Source: SMWC01 sp963581225
GTDB lineage: Bacteria; Pseudomonadota; Gammaproteobacteria; Steroidobacterales; Rariloculaceae
DNA: 31,908 bases
Reading direction: 5' to 3'
Assembly: GCA_963581225.1 (NCBI GenBank)
Contig: CAUZMW010000017.1
Location: 1 to 31,908, forward strand
The notes beneath the pieces are model-generated. The model searched no databases and was not told the DNA's origin. It saw nothing but the letters and a program-made list of their open reading frames with translations. The position numbers and the translations under genes are program-made. Of the stretch, positions 21,777 to 29,294 are shown one piece after another (the first letter of the stretch is position 1; each line of letters begins with the position of its first letter).

Positions 21777-23441
21777 ATGATAGACCGGCCCTGGTTAGAC
21801 GCCTATCCGCCCGGTGTTCCACATGATATCGATCCGGACGAGTATGCGTCCCTGGCAGAACTACTCGAGGCGAGCTTCGTACGTTTCGCAGAGAGCCCGG
21901 CGTTCTCCAACCTCGGCACACAGCTGAGCTTCGCGGCTATCGATAGGCTCAGCCGCGACTTCGCCGCCTACCTGCAATCGATCCCGGAGCTGAAACACGG
22001 AGACCGCGTGGCGGTCATGATGCCGAACGTGCTGCAATATCCGGTCGCTGTATTCGGCATCCTGCGAGCCGGTCTCGTGGTGGTCAATGTCAATCCGCTC
22101 TATACGCCCAGGGAGCTTGAGCATCAACTGACCGATAGCGGCGCGAGCGCGATCGTCGTGCTGGAAAATTTCGCTGCGACGGTGGCGGAGGTGCTCGAGC
22201 GTACGGAAGTGGAGCACGTTATCGTCTCAGGGCTCGGCGATCATCTGCCTGCCGTGCGGCGCGTGCTGACACATCTGGTCCTCAAGTACGTCAAGCGGCT
22301 GGTGCCCGCGTGGCGGATAGACGGTACCGTACGTTATACCGTCGCACTCGGAATCGGTGCCGGCCGGGACTATCAGCGTGTGGAGCTCGGTCCTGACGAT
22401 ATCGCGTTCCTCCAATACACGGGCGGTACGACCGGCGTCGCCAAGGGCGCGGAGCTCACTCATCGAAACATGGTGGCCAATGTGCTGCAGTCCGCGGCCT
22501 GGTCGCGACCGGTGATCGAGGGGCCGGGGGACCTCATTGTCACACCGCTGCCGCTCTATCACATCTTTTCTCTGACCGTTAACTTACTCTGTTACGTAGA
22601 GCTCGGCGGCCACAATTTGCTGATCACCAATCCCAGAGACGTCGCCGGGTTCGTGAAGGAGTTAAAGAAGTCGTCCTTCTCTTTCATGACGGGCGTCAAT
22701 ACGCTCTTCGTCGCCTTGCTGCAGCGGCCGGAGTTCGCTGAGGTCGATTTCAGCGCGCTCAAGTCATGCATGGGGGGAGGAATGGCCGTGCAGCGCGCCG
22801 TCTCGGACGACTGGAAGGCGCTGACGGGCATGCCGATCGTCCAGGGTTACGGACTCACCGAGGCGTCCCCCGTTATCAGCTCCAACCCGCTAACGCAGCG
22901 CGAGTTCAACGGCTCCGTCGGGTTGCCCTTTCCCTCTACCGAGGTAGCAATATTCGACGCAAGTGGAGAGATCTTGCCAACCGGCGAAATCGGCGAGATC
23001 TGTGCCCGCGGTCCGCAAGTCATGCGTGGTTATTGGAAGCGGCCGGAAGCGACCGCAGCGGCCATCACGGTCGACGGCTGGCTGCACACAGGTGATGTCG
23101 GCCGAATGGATGAGCAAGGATTTATCTATATCGAGGACCGTTTGAAGGACTTGATCATCGTGTCCGGTTTCAACGTCTACCCCAGTGAGATCGAGGGCGT
23201 CGTTGTTAGCCATCCAGGCGTCCTGGAGGCTGCCGTCATCGGGGTCCCGGATGCCGGTACCGGCGAGGCGGTGAAATTGTTCGTCGTCAAGAAAGATGCA
23301 GCGCTGGGCGAGCAGGAGCTCGTCGACTATTGCCGCGAGCGCTTGACAGGCTACAAAATTCCGCACCAAGTCGAGTTTCGCGATGACCTGCCCAAGACCA
23401 ATGTCGGCAAAGTTCTAAAGCGCGACCTGCGCGACGAGTAA
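21777..23441 (+). CDS. fadD: Long-chain fatty-acid-CoA ligase
   Basis: A 554-residue AMP-forming acyl-CoA synthetase, close in length to E. coli FadD (561). It activates fatty acids with ATP and CoA at the inner face of the membrane. Seen: the AMP-binding P-loop LQYTGGTTGVAKGAELTHRN (about 212-231), the GYGLTEASPV motif, the hinge DRLKDLIIVSGFNVYPSEIE and the C-terminal KTNVGKVLKRDL with the catalytic lysine near 545. The start MIDRPWLDAYPPGVP resembles the FadD N-terminus. No good ribosome-binding site precedes the ATG, which lies 19 bases after tesA. A medium- or branched-chain preference cannot be excluded, but FadD is the best match. It ends 12 bases from the convergent DUF445 gene. Confidence 0.93.
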   Translation: MIDRPWLDAYPPGVPHDIDPDEYASLAELLEASFVRFAESPAFSNLGTQLSFAAIDRLSRDFAAYLQSIPELKHGDRVAVMMPNVLQYPVAVFGILRAGLVVVNVNPLYTPRELEHQLTDSGASAIVVLENFAATVAEVLERTEVEHVIVSGLGDHLPAVRRVLTHLVLKYVKRLVPAWRIDGTVRYTVALGIGAGRDYQRVELGPDDIAFLQYTGGTTGVAKGAELTHRNMVANVLQSAAWSRPVIEGPGDLIVTPLPLYHIFSLTVNLLCYVELGGHNLLITNPRDVAGFVKELKKSSFSFMTGVNTLFVALLQRPEFAEVDFSALKSCMGGGMAVQRAVSDDWKALTGMPIVQGYGLTEASPVISSNPLTQREFNGSVGLPFPSTEVAIFDASGEILPTGEIGEICARGPQVMRGYWKRPEATAAAITVDGWLHTGDVGRMDEQGFIYIEDRLKDLIIVSGFNVYPSEIEGVVVSHPGVLEAAVIGVPDAGTGEAVKLFVVKKDAALGEQELVDYCRERLTGYKIPHQVEFRDDLPKTNVGKVLKRDLRDE

Positions 23442-23453
23442 CAGCGGCCGCTC

Positions 23454-24701
23454 CTACAGGGCTAGTGCGCCCCAGACGAGATAGATGATTACGCCGACGA
23501 GGCCGCCGACCAGGGTTCCATTGATGCGGATGAATTGCAGGTCGCGGCCGATGTACAGTTCGATTCGCTCGGCGGTCGCGGTGGGATCCCATTGCTCGAT
23601 CGTATCCGACACGATCTCACTCAGCGGTTGCCGGTAGGTCTCCACGAGATAGGTGATCAGTTCCCTAAGCCAGCCGTTGAGTCGCTCGCTGACCTTGGAG
23701 TCTTCCTGTAGTTTCTGGCCGATGATACGCAATTCGCGTTCCAACCCGATGCGAATCGGCGAATCCGAATCGTTCAAGGCGTTGTTGAGATAGCTTCTAA
23801 TGCGCTGCCACAAGTCATCAAGATAGGCCTTAACGGCCGGATGCCGTAAAAACTCGTCGCGCAGGATTTGACCTTTTTCCGCGATCACCGGATCGTCCTT
23901 GAGCGCGGTCCGGAGTGCTCGCAGTCGCTCATTGAAATCGGCACGCGCGGAGTGCTCCGGGTCCTCGCCGATTTCATCGAGGATGCGCTGCAGTTCACTG
24001 ATCAACTGCGTATAGATTTCTTCGTCGACAAATTTCGGCAGCCACCAAGGGCTGCGATCCTTAATACGCTCGCGGATTATCTCCGCGTTTTCTGTGAGTT
24101 GACTACGGCCGACTTGAACGAGTTGATCGACGAGAGCATTAGCGTGGTCGCCGGAAGTGAAGACATCCAGGACGACGCCCAGGCCGGCACTGACGGATGC
24201 CTGCTCGAGAGCACGGCGGAGACTGTCTCGCAGCGACTGGCGAAGTTCGGCGCTGTCGACTGCGCCGAGCAGCCAATCGAGCGCGCTGCCGAGATCCCGG
24301 CTGACAAGGCGTGAGTTGTCCTCGCGTGCCAGCCAGGTACCCAGCCTGCCGGCCATATCGGCACGCGACAGCCGTGGCAAAACCGCATCCTTGATGAGAA
24401 AGTGATCGCGAATAAAGCGCGCGAGGGCCAGGCCGATTTCATTTTTTCGCGACGGCACGATTGCCGTGTGCGGAATCGGTAGTCCGAGCGGCCGCCGAAA
24501 AAGCGCAGTCACCGCAAACCAGTCGGCTAGTGCGCCGATCATCCCGGCCTCCGCGAATGCGGCGACGATACCAAGCCTCGGATGGGTGGTCATGAAGAGG
24601 CTTGTTACGACGAACAGGATGCCCATTGCGAGCAGCAGACCGGTCGCAAACCATTGCATGTGCCGAAGGCGCCGTGCCAGGGCGACCTCCGCCGCAGTCA
24701 T
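23454..24701 (-). CDS. DUF445 (YjiN-like) membrane protein
   Basis: A 415-residue member of the DUF445 family (YjiN of E. coli). Two hydrophobic segments at the N-terminus (about 17-37 and 44-65) and one at the C-terminus (about 392-413, LVGGLVGVIIYLVWGALAL) bracket a long charged, mostly helical soluble region. The conserved N-terminal motif GMIGALADWFAVTALFRRPLGLPIPHTAIVP (seen as GALADWFAVTALFRRPLGLP plus the following IPHTAIVP) is diagnostic. Function is unknown; the shape suggests an inner-membrane protein with a large soluble domain. Its start overlaps the pyrF stop by 4 bases, so it is the last gene of the aroK-aroB-dgt-pyrF transcript. Confidence 0.9.
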   Translation of the reverse strand: MTAAEVALARRLRHMQWFATGLLLAMGILFVVTSLFMTTHPRLGIVAAFAEAGMIGALADWFAVTALFRRPLGLPIPHTAIVPSRKNEIGLALARFIRDHFLIKDAVLPRLSRADMAGRLGTWLAREDNSRLVSRDLGSALDWLLGAVDSAELRQSLRDSLRRALEQASVSAGLGVVLDVFTSGDHANALVDQLVQVGRSQLTENAEIIRERIKDRSPWWLPKFVDEEIYTQLISELQRILDEIGEDPEHSARADFNERLRALRTALKDDPVIAEKGQILRDEFLRHPAVKAYLDDLWQRIRSYLNNALNDSDSPIRIGLERELRIIGQKLQEDSKVSERLNGWLRELITYLVETYRQPLSEIVSDTIEQWDPTATAERIELYIGRDLQFIRINGTLVGGLVGVIIYLVWGALAL

Positions 24702-25438
24702 CGAACGGTGTTGGCGATTTCCGCTTGAATAGACTCTGCGGCTTGACGTGGGCTGGCAGCATTGCGTATCGGCCGGCCGACGACGATATAGTCGGCCCCG
24801 TTCATGAATGCCTGCGCCGGGGTGACGATGCGTTTCTGATCATCCGCAGAACCACCCTCCGCCGGCCGTATGCCGGGACTGACGATAAGCATGTCCCGAC
24901 CTAACGCCTCACGTAGAGCCGAGGCTTCGAGCCCCGAGGCGATCACACCGTCGCAACCGGCGGCGTGGGCCTGTTCGGCGCGCTTCAATACCAGGGTCTT
25001 CACATCGACGTTGATCCCCATCTGCGTCAGGTCGTCTTGATCGAGGCTAGTAAGGACCGTGACGGCCAACAGTCGTAAATCAGGACCCTTCTCGGCTGCC
25101 GCCGCTTCCATGATGGCTCTATCGCCGTGGATAGTCAGGAAGGATGGTCCCCATCGATGAAGTTGACGTACGGCTGCGGAGACAGTCGCCGGAACGTCGT
25201 AGAATTTCAGATCCGCGAAGACCTGCTTGCCCTGATCTTTAAGCCAACCCAGTAATTCGAAGTACTCGCCGGACATCGCGAGTTCCAGACCGATCTTGTA
25301 GAACTCGACGGAGTCGTCGAGTTCCTTTACGAGGGAGCGGGCACGGGCAGCGTCCGGAACGTCCAACGCGACGATCAGGCGTTCTCGAACGGGAATAGAC
25401 GCGGTGCGGCGGGTAGAAGCGGCTGACACGGCCTGCAT
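24698..25438 (-). CDS. pyrF: Orotidine 5'-phosphate decarboxylase
   Basis: PyrF removes CO2 from OMP to give UMP, the last step of de novo pyrimidine synthesis. The protein is 246 residues, a TIM barrel. The catalytic D-x-K-x-x-D motif is FADLKFYDVP (D76, K78, D81), the N-terminal LIVALDVPDAARA matches, and the C-terminal phosphate-binding part includes IVSPGIRPA and ADYIVVGRPI. Residues 1-18 before the first strand are a short non-conserved extension, so the true start could be a little further in, but no better start codon was seen. It lies 45 bases downstream of dgt and overlaps the DUF445 gene by 4 bases. Confidence 0.96.
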   Translation of the reverse strand: MQAVSAASTRRTASIPVRERLIVALDVPDAARARSLVKELDDSVEFYKIGLELAMSGEYFELLGWLKDQGKQVFADLKFYDVPATVSAAVRQLHRWGPSFLTIHGDRAIMEAAAAEKGPDLRLLAVTVLTSLDQDDLTQMGINVDVKTLVLKRAEQAHAAGCDGVIASGLEASALREALGRDMLIVSPGIRPAEGGSADDQKRIVTPAQAFMNGADYIVVGRPIRNAASPRQAAESIQAEIANTVR

Positions 25439-25483
25439 TCTACCAGAGCGGTGAATTAAACCAGCGCCGGCTGCCAGTCACCC

Positions 25484-26629
25484 TTACGACCCTTTCCGCG
25501 ACGCCTCGTGCGCCTGCAGGGCGAAGCGATCTGTCATGCCGGCGATGTAATCGGCTACGACCCTCGCGCCGCCAGCTAGTCCATCGGCGTCGTGATGCGA
25601 GCGGGCTCGATCCGCATGCTCCGGCGGCATCCGTTGGTAGTCGTTGAGATAGATCTCGAAGAGTTTCGACACGATGTCCTGTGCCTGCTTCGTCATCTTG
25701 CTGACCCGCGGATGGCGATAGAGATGCTCTCGCAAGAACTGCTTGAGCGCCGTCTTCTCGCTCGCATAGCCATCGCTGAAACCGATTAAGGCGCTTGGCT
25801 GCTCGCGTACCGCGGCGATGTCGACGGGCGCCGCATCTCTCACTAGTTCGCAGCTCGTATTGATGAGGTCCGTTACAAATACGCCGATCATGCTGCGGAC
25901 GACTTCATGAATCTCGCGCCGACCGCTGATTCCGGGGTGTCTGTGCCGCACCACATCGAGTTGCTCGGCGACGATCGGTACCGTGGCCAGGTCCGTCAAG
26001 TTAATTAGCCCGGCGCGCAGGCCGTCATCGATATCGTGATTGTTATACGCGATCTCGTCGGCAACATTCGCAAGTTGTGCTTCGAGCCCGGGCTGCTGGC
26101 GCTGCAGAAAGCGTTCTCCGAGTTCTCCGAGACCGCGCGCGTTGGTTGCCGAGCAGTGTTTCAGGATGCCCTCGCGGGTCTCGTAGGTTAGATTCAAGCC
26201 GGGAAAATCGGCGTGGCTTTCCTCCAACTGATCGACGACGCGTAGGGATTGGAGGTTGTGCTCGAAACCACCAAACTCCCGCATACAAGCGTTAAGTGCA
26301 TCTTGGCCTGAATGACCAAAGGGCGTGTGACCCAGATCATGAGCGAGGCTGATGGCCTCCACTAGATCCTCATTCAGGCACATGCTTCGCGCTACCGTTC
26401 GCGCGATCTGGGCGACTTCCAGCGAATGAGTGAGGCGTGTGCGGTAAAGGTCGCCTTCGTGATTGACGAAGACCTGGGTCTTATAGACCAGTCGGCGAAA
26501 CGCGGCCGAATGAATAATACGGTCGCGGTCGCGCTGAAATTCGCTGCGATATGCAGGAGGCTCCTCCGCGTAGCGGCGGCCTTTCGAGTTGGTCGGGGTG
26601 ACGGCGTAAGGGGCGAGGTCTAGGGGCAC
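25484..26629 (-). CDS. dgt: dGTPase-like HD-domain deoxynucleotide triphosphohydrolase
   Basis: A 381-residue HD-superfamily phosphohydrolase of the dGTPase family, shorter than E. coli Dgt (505) and of the type annotated as 'dGTPase-like protein' near aroB in other proteobacteria. The N-terminal RSEFQRDRDRIIHSAAFRRL block, the metal-binding H68 in RTRLTHSLEV, and the HD pair H97-D98 with H101 in LAHDLGHTPFGHSG are intact. The NHDIDDGLRAG motif follows in the middle. It hydrolyses dNTPs to nucleosides and triphosphate and may help control dNTP pools. The start is a GTG at 26627-26629, 12 bases after aroB, indicating an operon. The base substrate preference is not predictable. Confidence 0.92.
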   Translation of the reverse strand: MPLDLAPYAVTPTNSKGRRYAEEPPAYRSEFQRDRDRIIHSAAFRRLVYKTQVFVNHEGDLYRTRLTHSLEVAQIARTVARSMCLNEDLVEAISLAHDLGHTPFGHSGQDALNACMREFGGFEHNLQSLRVVDQLEESHADFPGLNLTYETREGILKHCSATNARGLGELGERFLQRQQPGLEAQLANVADEIAYNNHDIDDGLRAGLINLTDLATVPIVAEQLDVVRHRHPGISGRREIHEVVRSMIGVFVTDLINTSCELVRDAAPVDIAAVREQPSALIGFSDGYASEKTALKQFLREHLYRHPRVSKMTKQAQDIVSKLFEIYLNDYQRMPPEHADRARSHHDADGLAGGARVVADYIAGMTDRFALQAHEASRKGS

Positions 26630-26641
26630 GAGACACTCAGC

Positions 26642-27721
26642 TTAGGCTGCTTGCTGCGTCTCGATGACATCTCGGAGTACCGATTCGTCCGGCGCGGGTG
26701 CGATCACGCCCTCACCAATCTGCTTCAGCAACACGAGATCGAGGCCTGCGGCACTGGCCTTCTTATCCATACTCATTCGCTGGAGCAGGCGCTCGACGTC
26801 GATATCCGGCGCGCTGACCGGCAGCGCCGCGCGCTTGAGTAGCGCCTCGATGCGATCGCAATCGCTGGGGCCTATCCAGCCGAGCCGTGCCGATGTCCGC
26901 GCCGCCAGCGTAATACCGATGGCCACGGCTTCGCCATGGAGCCACTTACCGTAGCCACCGAGTGATTCCAACGCATGGCCGAATGTATGGCCGAGGTTGA
27001 GTAGTGCGCGTCTACCGCGCTCCCGCTCATCCTCCGCGACGATCGCGGCCTTCAGTTCGCAATTTCTGCGAACGACGAAGCTGATTGCCACGGCGTCCAG
27101 CGTGACGACCTCGTCCATGTGATCCTCCAGCCAGGCGAAGAAGTCGCGATCCAGTATCAGACTGTGTTTAATAACCTCGGCGAGCCCGGCAGCGAACTCG
27201 CGCGGCGGCAGCGTCTTGAGCGTATCGGTATCGGCCAGCACGCAGGTTGGCTGGTAGAACGCGCCGATCATATTTTTGCCGCTGGGATGATTGATCGCGG
27301 TTTTGCCGCCTACAGATGAGTCCACTTGAGCGAGCAGTGTCGTCGGCACCTGGACGTAGTCAATACCGCGCTGATAACACGATGCCGCGAAGCCACCAAT
27401 ATCACCTACGACGCCGCCACCCAGAGCCACGAGACAGGCGTCACGGTGAAAGCCGTGAGCCATGAGCGCATCGATGATCGTTGCAAATGTCTGCAGGGAT
27501 TTACTCTCCTCGCCATCCGGCAGGATCAGGGTGTGGAGTTCGTCTGCGGCGATCGCCTGCTCGAGCGCTTCGAGATAGAGTGGCGCGACGACGTCGTTCG
27601 TGACGATCAATACTTGGCGAGCCGTGATGAGCTCCGCAAGGACGCTGGACTCACCCAGCAGCCCAGGACCGATGAGAATCGGGTAACTCCGCTCTGCCAA
27701 TGAAACTTGCAGGGTTTCCAT
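26642..27721 (-). CDS. aroB: 3-Dehydroquinate synthase
   Basis: AroB converts DAHP to 3-dehydroquinate, the second step of the shikimate pathway. It is 359 residues (E. coli 362). The NAD-binding glycine loop is GGGVVGD (101-107), followed by QVPTTLLAQVDSSVGGKTAIN and HPSGKNMIGAFYQP; both are highly diagnostic. The zinc ligands are expected in EVIKHSLI, NLGHTFGHALE and LHGEAVAIG, all visible in order. It starts 48 bases after the aroK stop and is followed by dgt after 12 bases. The aroK-aroB pair is the standard proteobacterial arrangement that normally follows pilQ, which is missing here. Confidence 0.98.
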   Translation of the reverse strand: METLQVSLAERSYPILIGPGLLGESSVLAELITARQVLIVTNDVVAPLYLEALEQAIAADELHTLILPDGEESKSLQTFATIIDALMAHGFHRDACLVALGGGVVGDIGGFAASCYQRGIDYVQVPTTLLAQVDSSVGGKTAINHPSGKNMIGAFYQPTCVLADTDTLKTLPPREFAAGLAEVIKHSLILDRDFFAWLEDHMDEVVTLDAVAISFVVRRNCELKAAIVAEDERERGRRALLNLGHTFGHALESLGGYGKWLHGEAVAIGITLAARTSARLGWIGPSDCDRIEALLKRAALPVSAPDIDVERLLQRMSMDKKASAAGLDLVLLKQIGEGVIAPAPDESVLRDVIETQQAA

Positions 27722-27769
27722 GTCGTTAGCTGCCAGGGGACTGGTGATCGGAAGGTTCGCAGGGGAGCG

Positions 27770-28309
27770 TCAGTTTTTCAACGGCTCGAGGCCACGATCC
27801 TTCAAAATCTTGCGGATATTCGATACGACGGTTCTAACATGGCGCCCGCCCGTATCGACCGTGACGGATGCCAGGCCCTCGTATAGTGGGCTGCGGATGA
27901 TGGAGAGGCGTTCCAGCGTCTCTTCCGGTTCACCGTCCATCAGCAGTGGCCGATGCCGCGCGTGCTTCGTTCGCTCAAGCTGCCGCTCGACACTCGTCTT
28001 CAAGTAGATCACCGTGCCGCTCTGCGCCAGATAGTGCCGAATATCCTCGTCCATCACTGAGCCGCCACCAGTCGCGAGTACAATATTTTCTCGTTGTGTC
28101 AGTTTTCTGATGCAATCTCGCTCCCTCTGGCGAAAACTGGCCTCGCCCTCTTTTTCGAAGATAAAGGAGATATCTACGCCAGTGTTGCTCTCGATCTCGG
28201 CATCGTTGTCAAAGAACTCCAGGCCAAACTCCTTAGCGAGCTGGCGTCCAACGGCGGTCTTGCCCGAGCCCATGGGCCCGATCAAGTAGATGTTCGTATT
28301 CTCGCGCAC
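27770..28309 (-). CDS. aroK: Shikimate kinase
   Basis: AroK phosphorylates shikimate with ATP, in the pathway that ends in chorismate and feeds the trp operon in this window. The protein is 179 residues. The P-loop is GPMGSGKT (11-18), the shikimate-binding acidic residues are D34 and D36 in FFDNDAEIE, and the GGGS motif is at 81-84. The lid region with arginines follows (QLERTKHARHRPLL). The start is a GTG at 28307-28309 without a recognisable ribosome-binding site. Because a terminator hairpin stands immediately upstream (28364-28397), the aroK-aroB-dgt-pyrF-DUF445 set presumably has its own promoter in the short gap. Confidence 0.96.
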   Translation of the reverse strand: MRENTNIYLIGPMGSGKTAVGRQLAKEFGLEFFDNDAEIESNTGVDISFIFEKEGEASFRQRERDCIRKLTQRENIVLATGGGSVMDEDIRHYLAQSGTVIYLKTSVERQLERTKHARHRPLLMDGEPEETLERLSIIRSPLYEGLASVTVDTGGRHVRTVVSNIRKILKDRGLEPLKN

Positions 28310-28318
28310 GGCGACGTC

Positions 28319-28327
28319 AGTCTAGCA
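28319..28327 (-). promoter_or_regulatory. Possible extended -10 promoter element for aroK
   Basis: On the minus strand TGCTAGACT fits an extended -10 (TGn followed by TAGACT, four of six consensus bases). It lies 9 bases before the aroK GTG, in the only gap between the terminator and aroK. No good -35 was found. A start site here would give an almost leaderless mRNA. Confidence 0.25.
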
Positions 28328-28363
28328 GGAGGTGAAACCGAAGGGACGACAGGCAGTGCCCCC

Positions 28364-28397
28364 AAAAAGAAAAGGTCAGCACGGCGGCTGGCCCTTT
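28364..28397 (-). terminator. Intrinsic terminator between the PilM chimera and aroK
   Basis: On the minus strand AAAGGGCCAGC (28387-28397) pairs with GCTGACCTTT (28371-28380) in two blocks, AAAGG/CCTTT and CAGC/GCTG, with a small internal loop. It is followed by a T-rich tract (28364-28370). It starts 19 bases after the stop codon of the chimeric ORF and 55 bases before aroK. Confidence 0.72.
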
Positions 28398-28416
28398 CCG
28401 CGCTATCTGTGGCGAT

Positions 28417-28929
28417 CTAGAGCGTATCGGCGCACGTTGGGGCGAGACCGCCGTTGCCGAACGGGCTCGTGAGTCCGGGCGGAGTGATGTTCTGAGTATT
28501 GAAATCCGATGCGGCGCTGATTAGCTCGAAGCTGAGCGCTTCGGCGAACTCGGTGCCGCCGACTTCGGCGGCGGTGGCCTGCAACGTCACTCGGACGTAG
28601 TAAGCGTATTCCTGCGGATAGGTCACATTCACGAGAACGAAACCACTGTCGTCGCTCACCAGGGTGCCGTTGCCGATGCCACCACGGGATGGGGCAGGCG
28701 AGACCGTGGCGATATTGTTTGCCTCGATTCGGCCATTCGCGTTGAAGTTCTCGCCGACGGCTTCGGCGTCGACAATCGCTTTTTCATTGATCGCGTTCGG
28801 TGGAGTCGGCTCGGCCGCATAGGACTCGACCCGATAAGCCTGCCCGCTTTGGACCAGCTCGATCAACTTGATCGACGAGGTCGTTATGTCAAGCCCAACA
28901 AGGACTTTGGTGGCCCGGTTCCCGAGCAC
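28417..28929 (-). CDS. Chimeric ORF: PilM N-terminus fused in frame to the tail of an Ig-like secreted protein
   Basis: A 170-residue ORF made of two unrelated parts. Residues 1-60 (VLVGLDITTSSIKLIELVQS, YRVESYAAEPTPPNAINEKA, IVDAEAVGE) are the N-terminus of PilM, the actin-like cytoplasmic protein of the type IV pilus alignment complex, whose full length is about 350. Residues from about 61 on (NFNANGRIEANNIATVSPA, DSGFVLVNVTYPQEYAYYV, VTLQATAAEVGGTEFAEALS, PPGLTSPFG) look like the C-terminus of a secreted protein with Ig-like beta domains, beginning with a Ca-loop-like N-x-N-x-N-G pattern. The junction is near 28745-28755. A GTG start with AAAGGAAA at 28934-28941 is the native pilM start. 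PilM here lacks most of its ATP-binding fold and cannot work as normal PilM; the tail lacks a signal peptide, so it cannot be secreted normally. It is best treated as a deletion product or gene remnant, though the frame is open. Confidence 0.82.
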   Translation of the reverse strand: MLGNRATKVLVGLDITTSSIKLIELVQSGQAYRVESYAAEPTPPNAINEKAIVDAEAVGENFNANGRIEANNIATVSPAPSRGGIGNGTLVSDDSGFVLVNVTYPQEYAYYVRVTLQATAAEVGGTEFAEALSFELISAASDFNTQNITPPGLTSPFGNGGLAPTCADTL

Positions 28930-29193
28930 CTAATTTCCTTTCCAACTCCGCAGGTTGGCGTAGTATTCTAATATTCTGTTAAACAATCCAATTTAACTAT
29001 ATATCAGACACGAGATACATAGTTGTGGCCAGATTCACGATCCCATCAAAACATCGGTTTACAAGCCGAAATAGGCTCATCGGCGAGGAATTTAACCGCT
29101 TGTGGGCTTTATTCGCTCTACGGCAGGGTTGGTCTCACGGTTTCCGCGGGCGGCGGAGAACGGATGCTGGCGGAACAGCCTTTTCCTGCTCCG
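28930..29193 (-). other. Untranslated leader between riboswitch and chimeric pilM ORF, with an AT-rich patch
   Basis: This 264-base stretch has no convincing gene. On the minus strand, the part next to the riboswitch contains small hairpins (for example TCCGC/GCGGA around 29130-29155, and GCCGA/TCGGC near 29065-29090) but no T-tract that would make a clear terminator, so the expression platform of the riboswitch is not obvious. The part at 28962-29022 is only about one quarter G+C, against nearly 60 % around it, and may hold promoters for either strand. ponA may also draw its promoter from here. Confidence 0.5.
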
Positions 29194-29294
29194 GCAGCCC
29201 CGCTATCCTAGGTGGGCCCTCTGGATGAAGGCCCGGCCCGTAGACCGGAGGCTTTGCGTCCCTACCTTTCGATGGGTTTGCCTATCCCGGCGAC
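29194..29294 (-). ncRNA. GEMM-I cyclic di-GMP riboswitch aptamer
   Basis: On the minus strand the sequence carries the GEMM-I core: GGCAAACC, then a CGAAAG tetraloop hairpin, then GGGACGCAAAGCCTCCGG followed by TCTA, then a long P3 arm (GGGCCTTC/GAGGGCCC, 8 bp around 29212-29232), then CCTAGGATAGCGGGG and CTGCC. The closing stem GTCGCC (29289-29294) pairs with GGCTGC (29194-29199) with a C-U mismatch at the same place as in the Vibrio cholerae Vc2 aptamer, although the bases differ, which is compensatory support. The tetraloop and its receptor (CCTCCGGTCTA...CCTAGGATAGC) are both there. GEMM-I RNAs bind c-di-GMP and often control motility and pilus genes. This one points at the pilM start 265 bases downstream. 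Confidence 0.93.

Noticed and set aside
25440..25483. A terminator between dgt and pyrF.
   Set aside because: The small palindrome CAGC-CGGC-GCTG is too short and the following bases are not a proper T-run.
28331..28470. A plus-strand ORF starting with GTG after a good AGGAGG-like sequence near 28327-28332.
   Set aside because: Composition is that of arginine-rich shadow sequence; it runs antisense through the terminator and the end of the chimeric ORF and resembles nothing known.
29000..29083. A 27-codon minus-strand ORF in the riboswitch leader (MSLFRLVNRCF...).
   Set aside because: No ribosome-binding site, no family resemblance, and it could occur by chance. It is worth remembering only if ribosome profiling shows translation.
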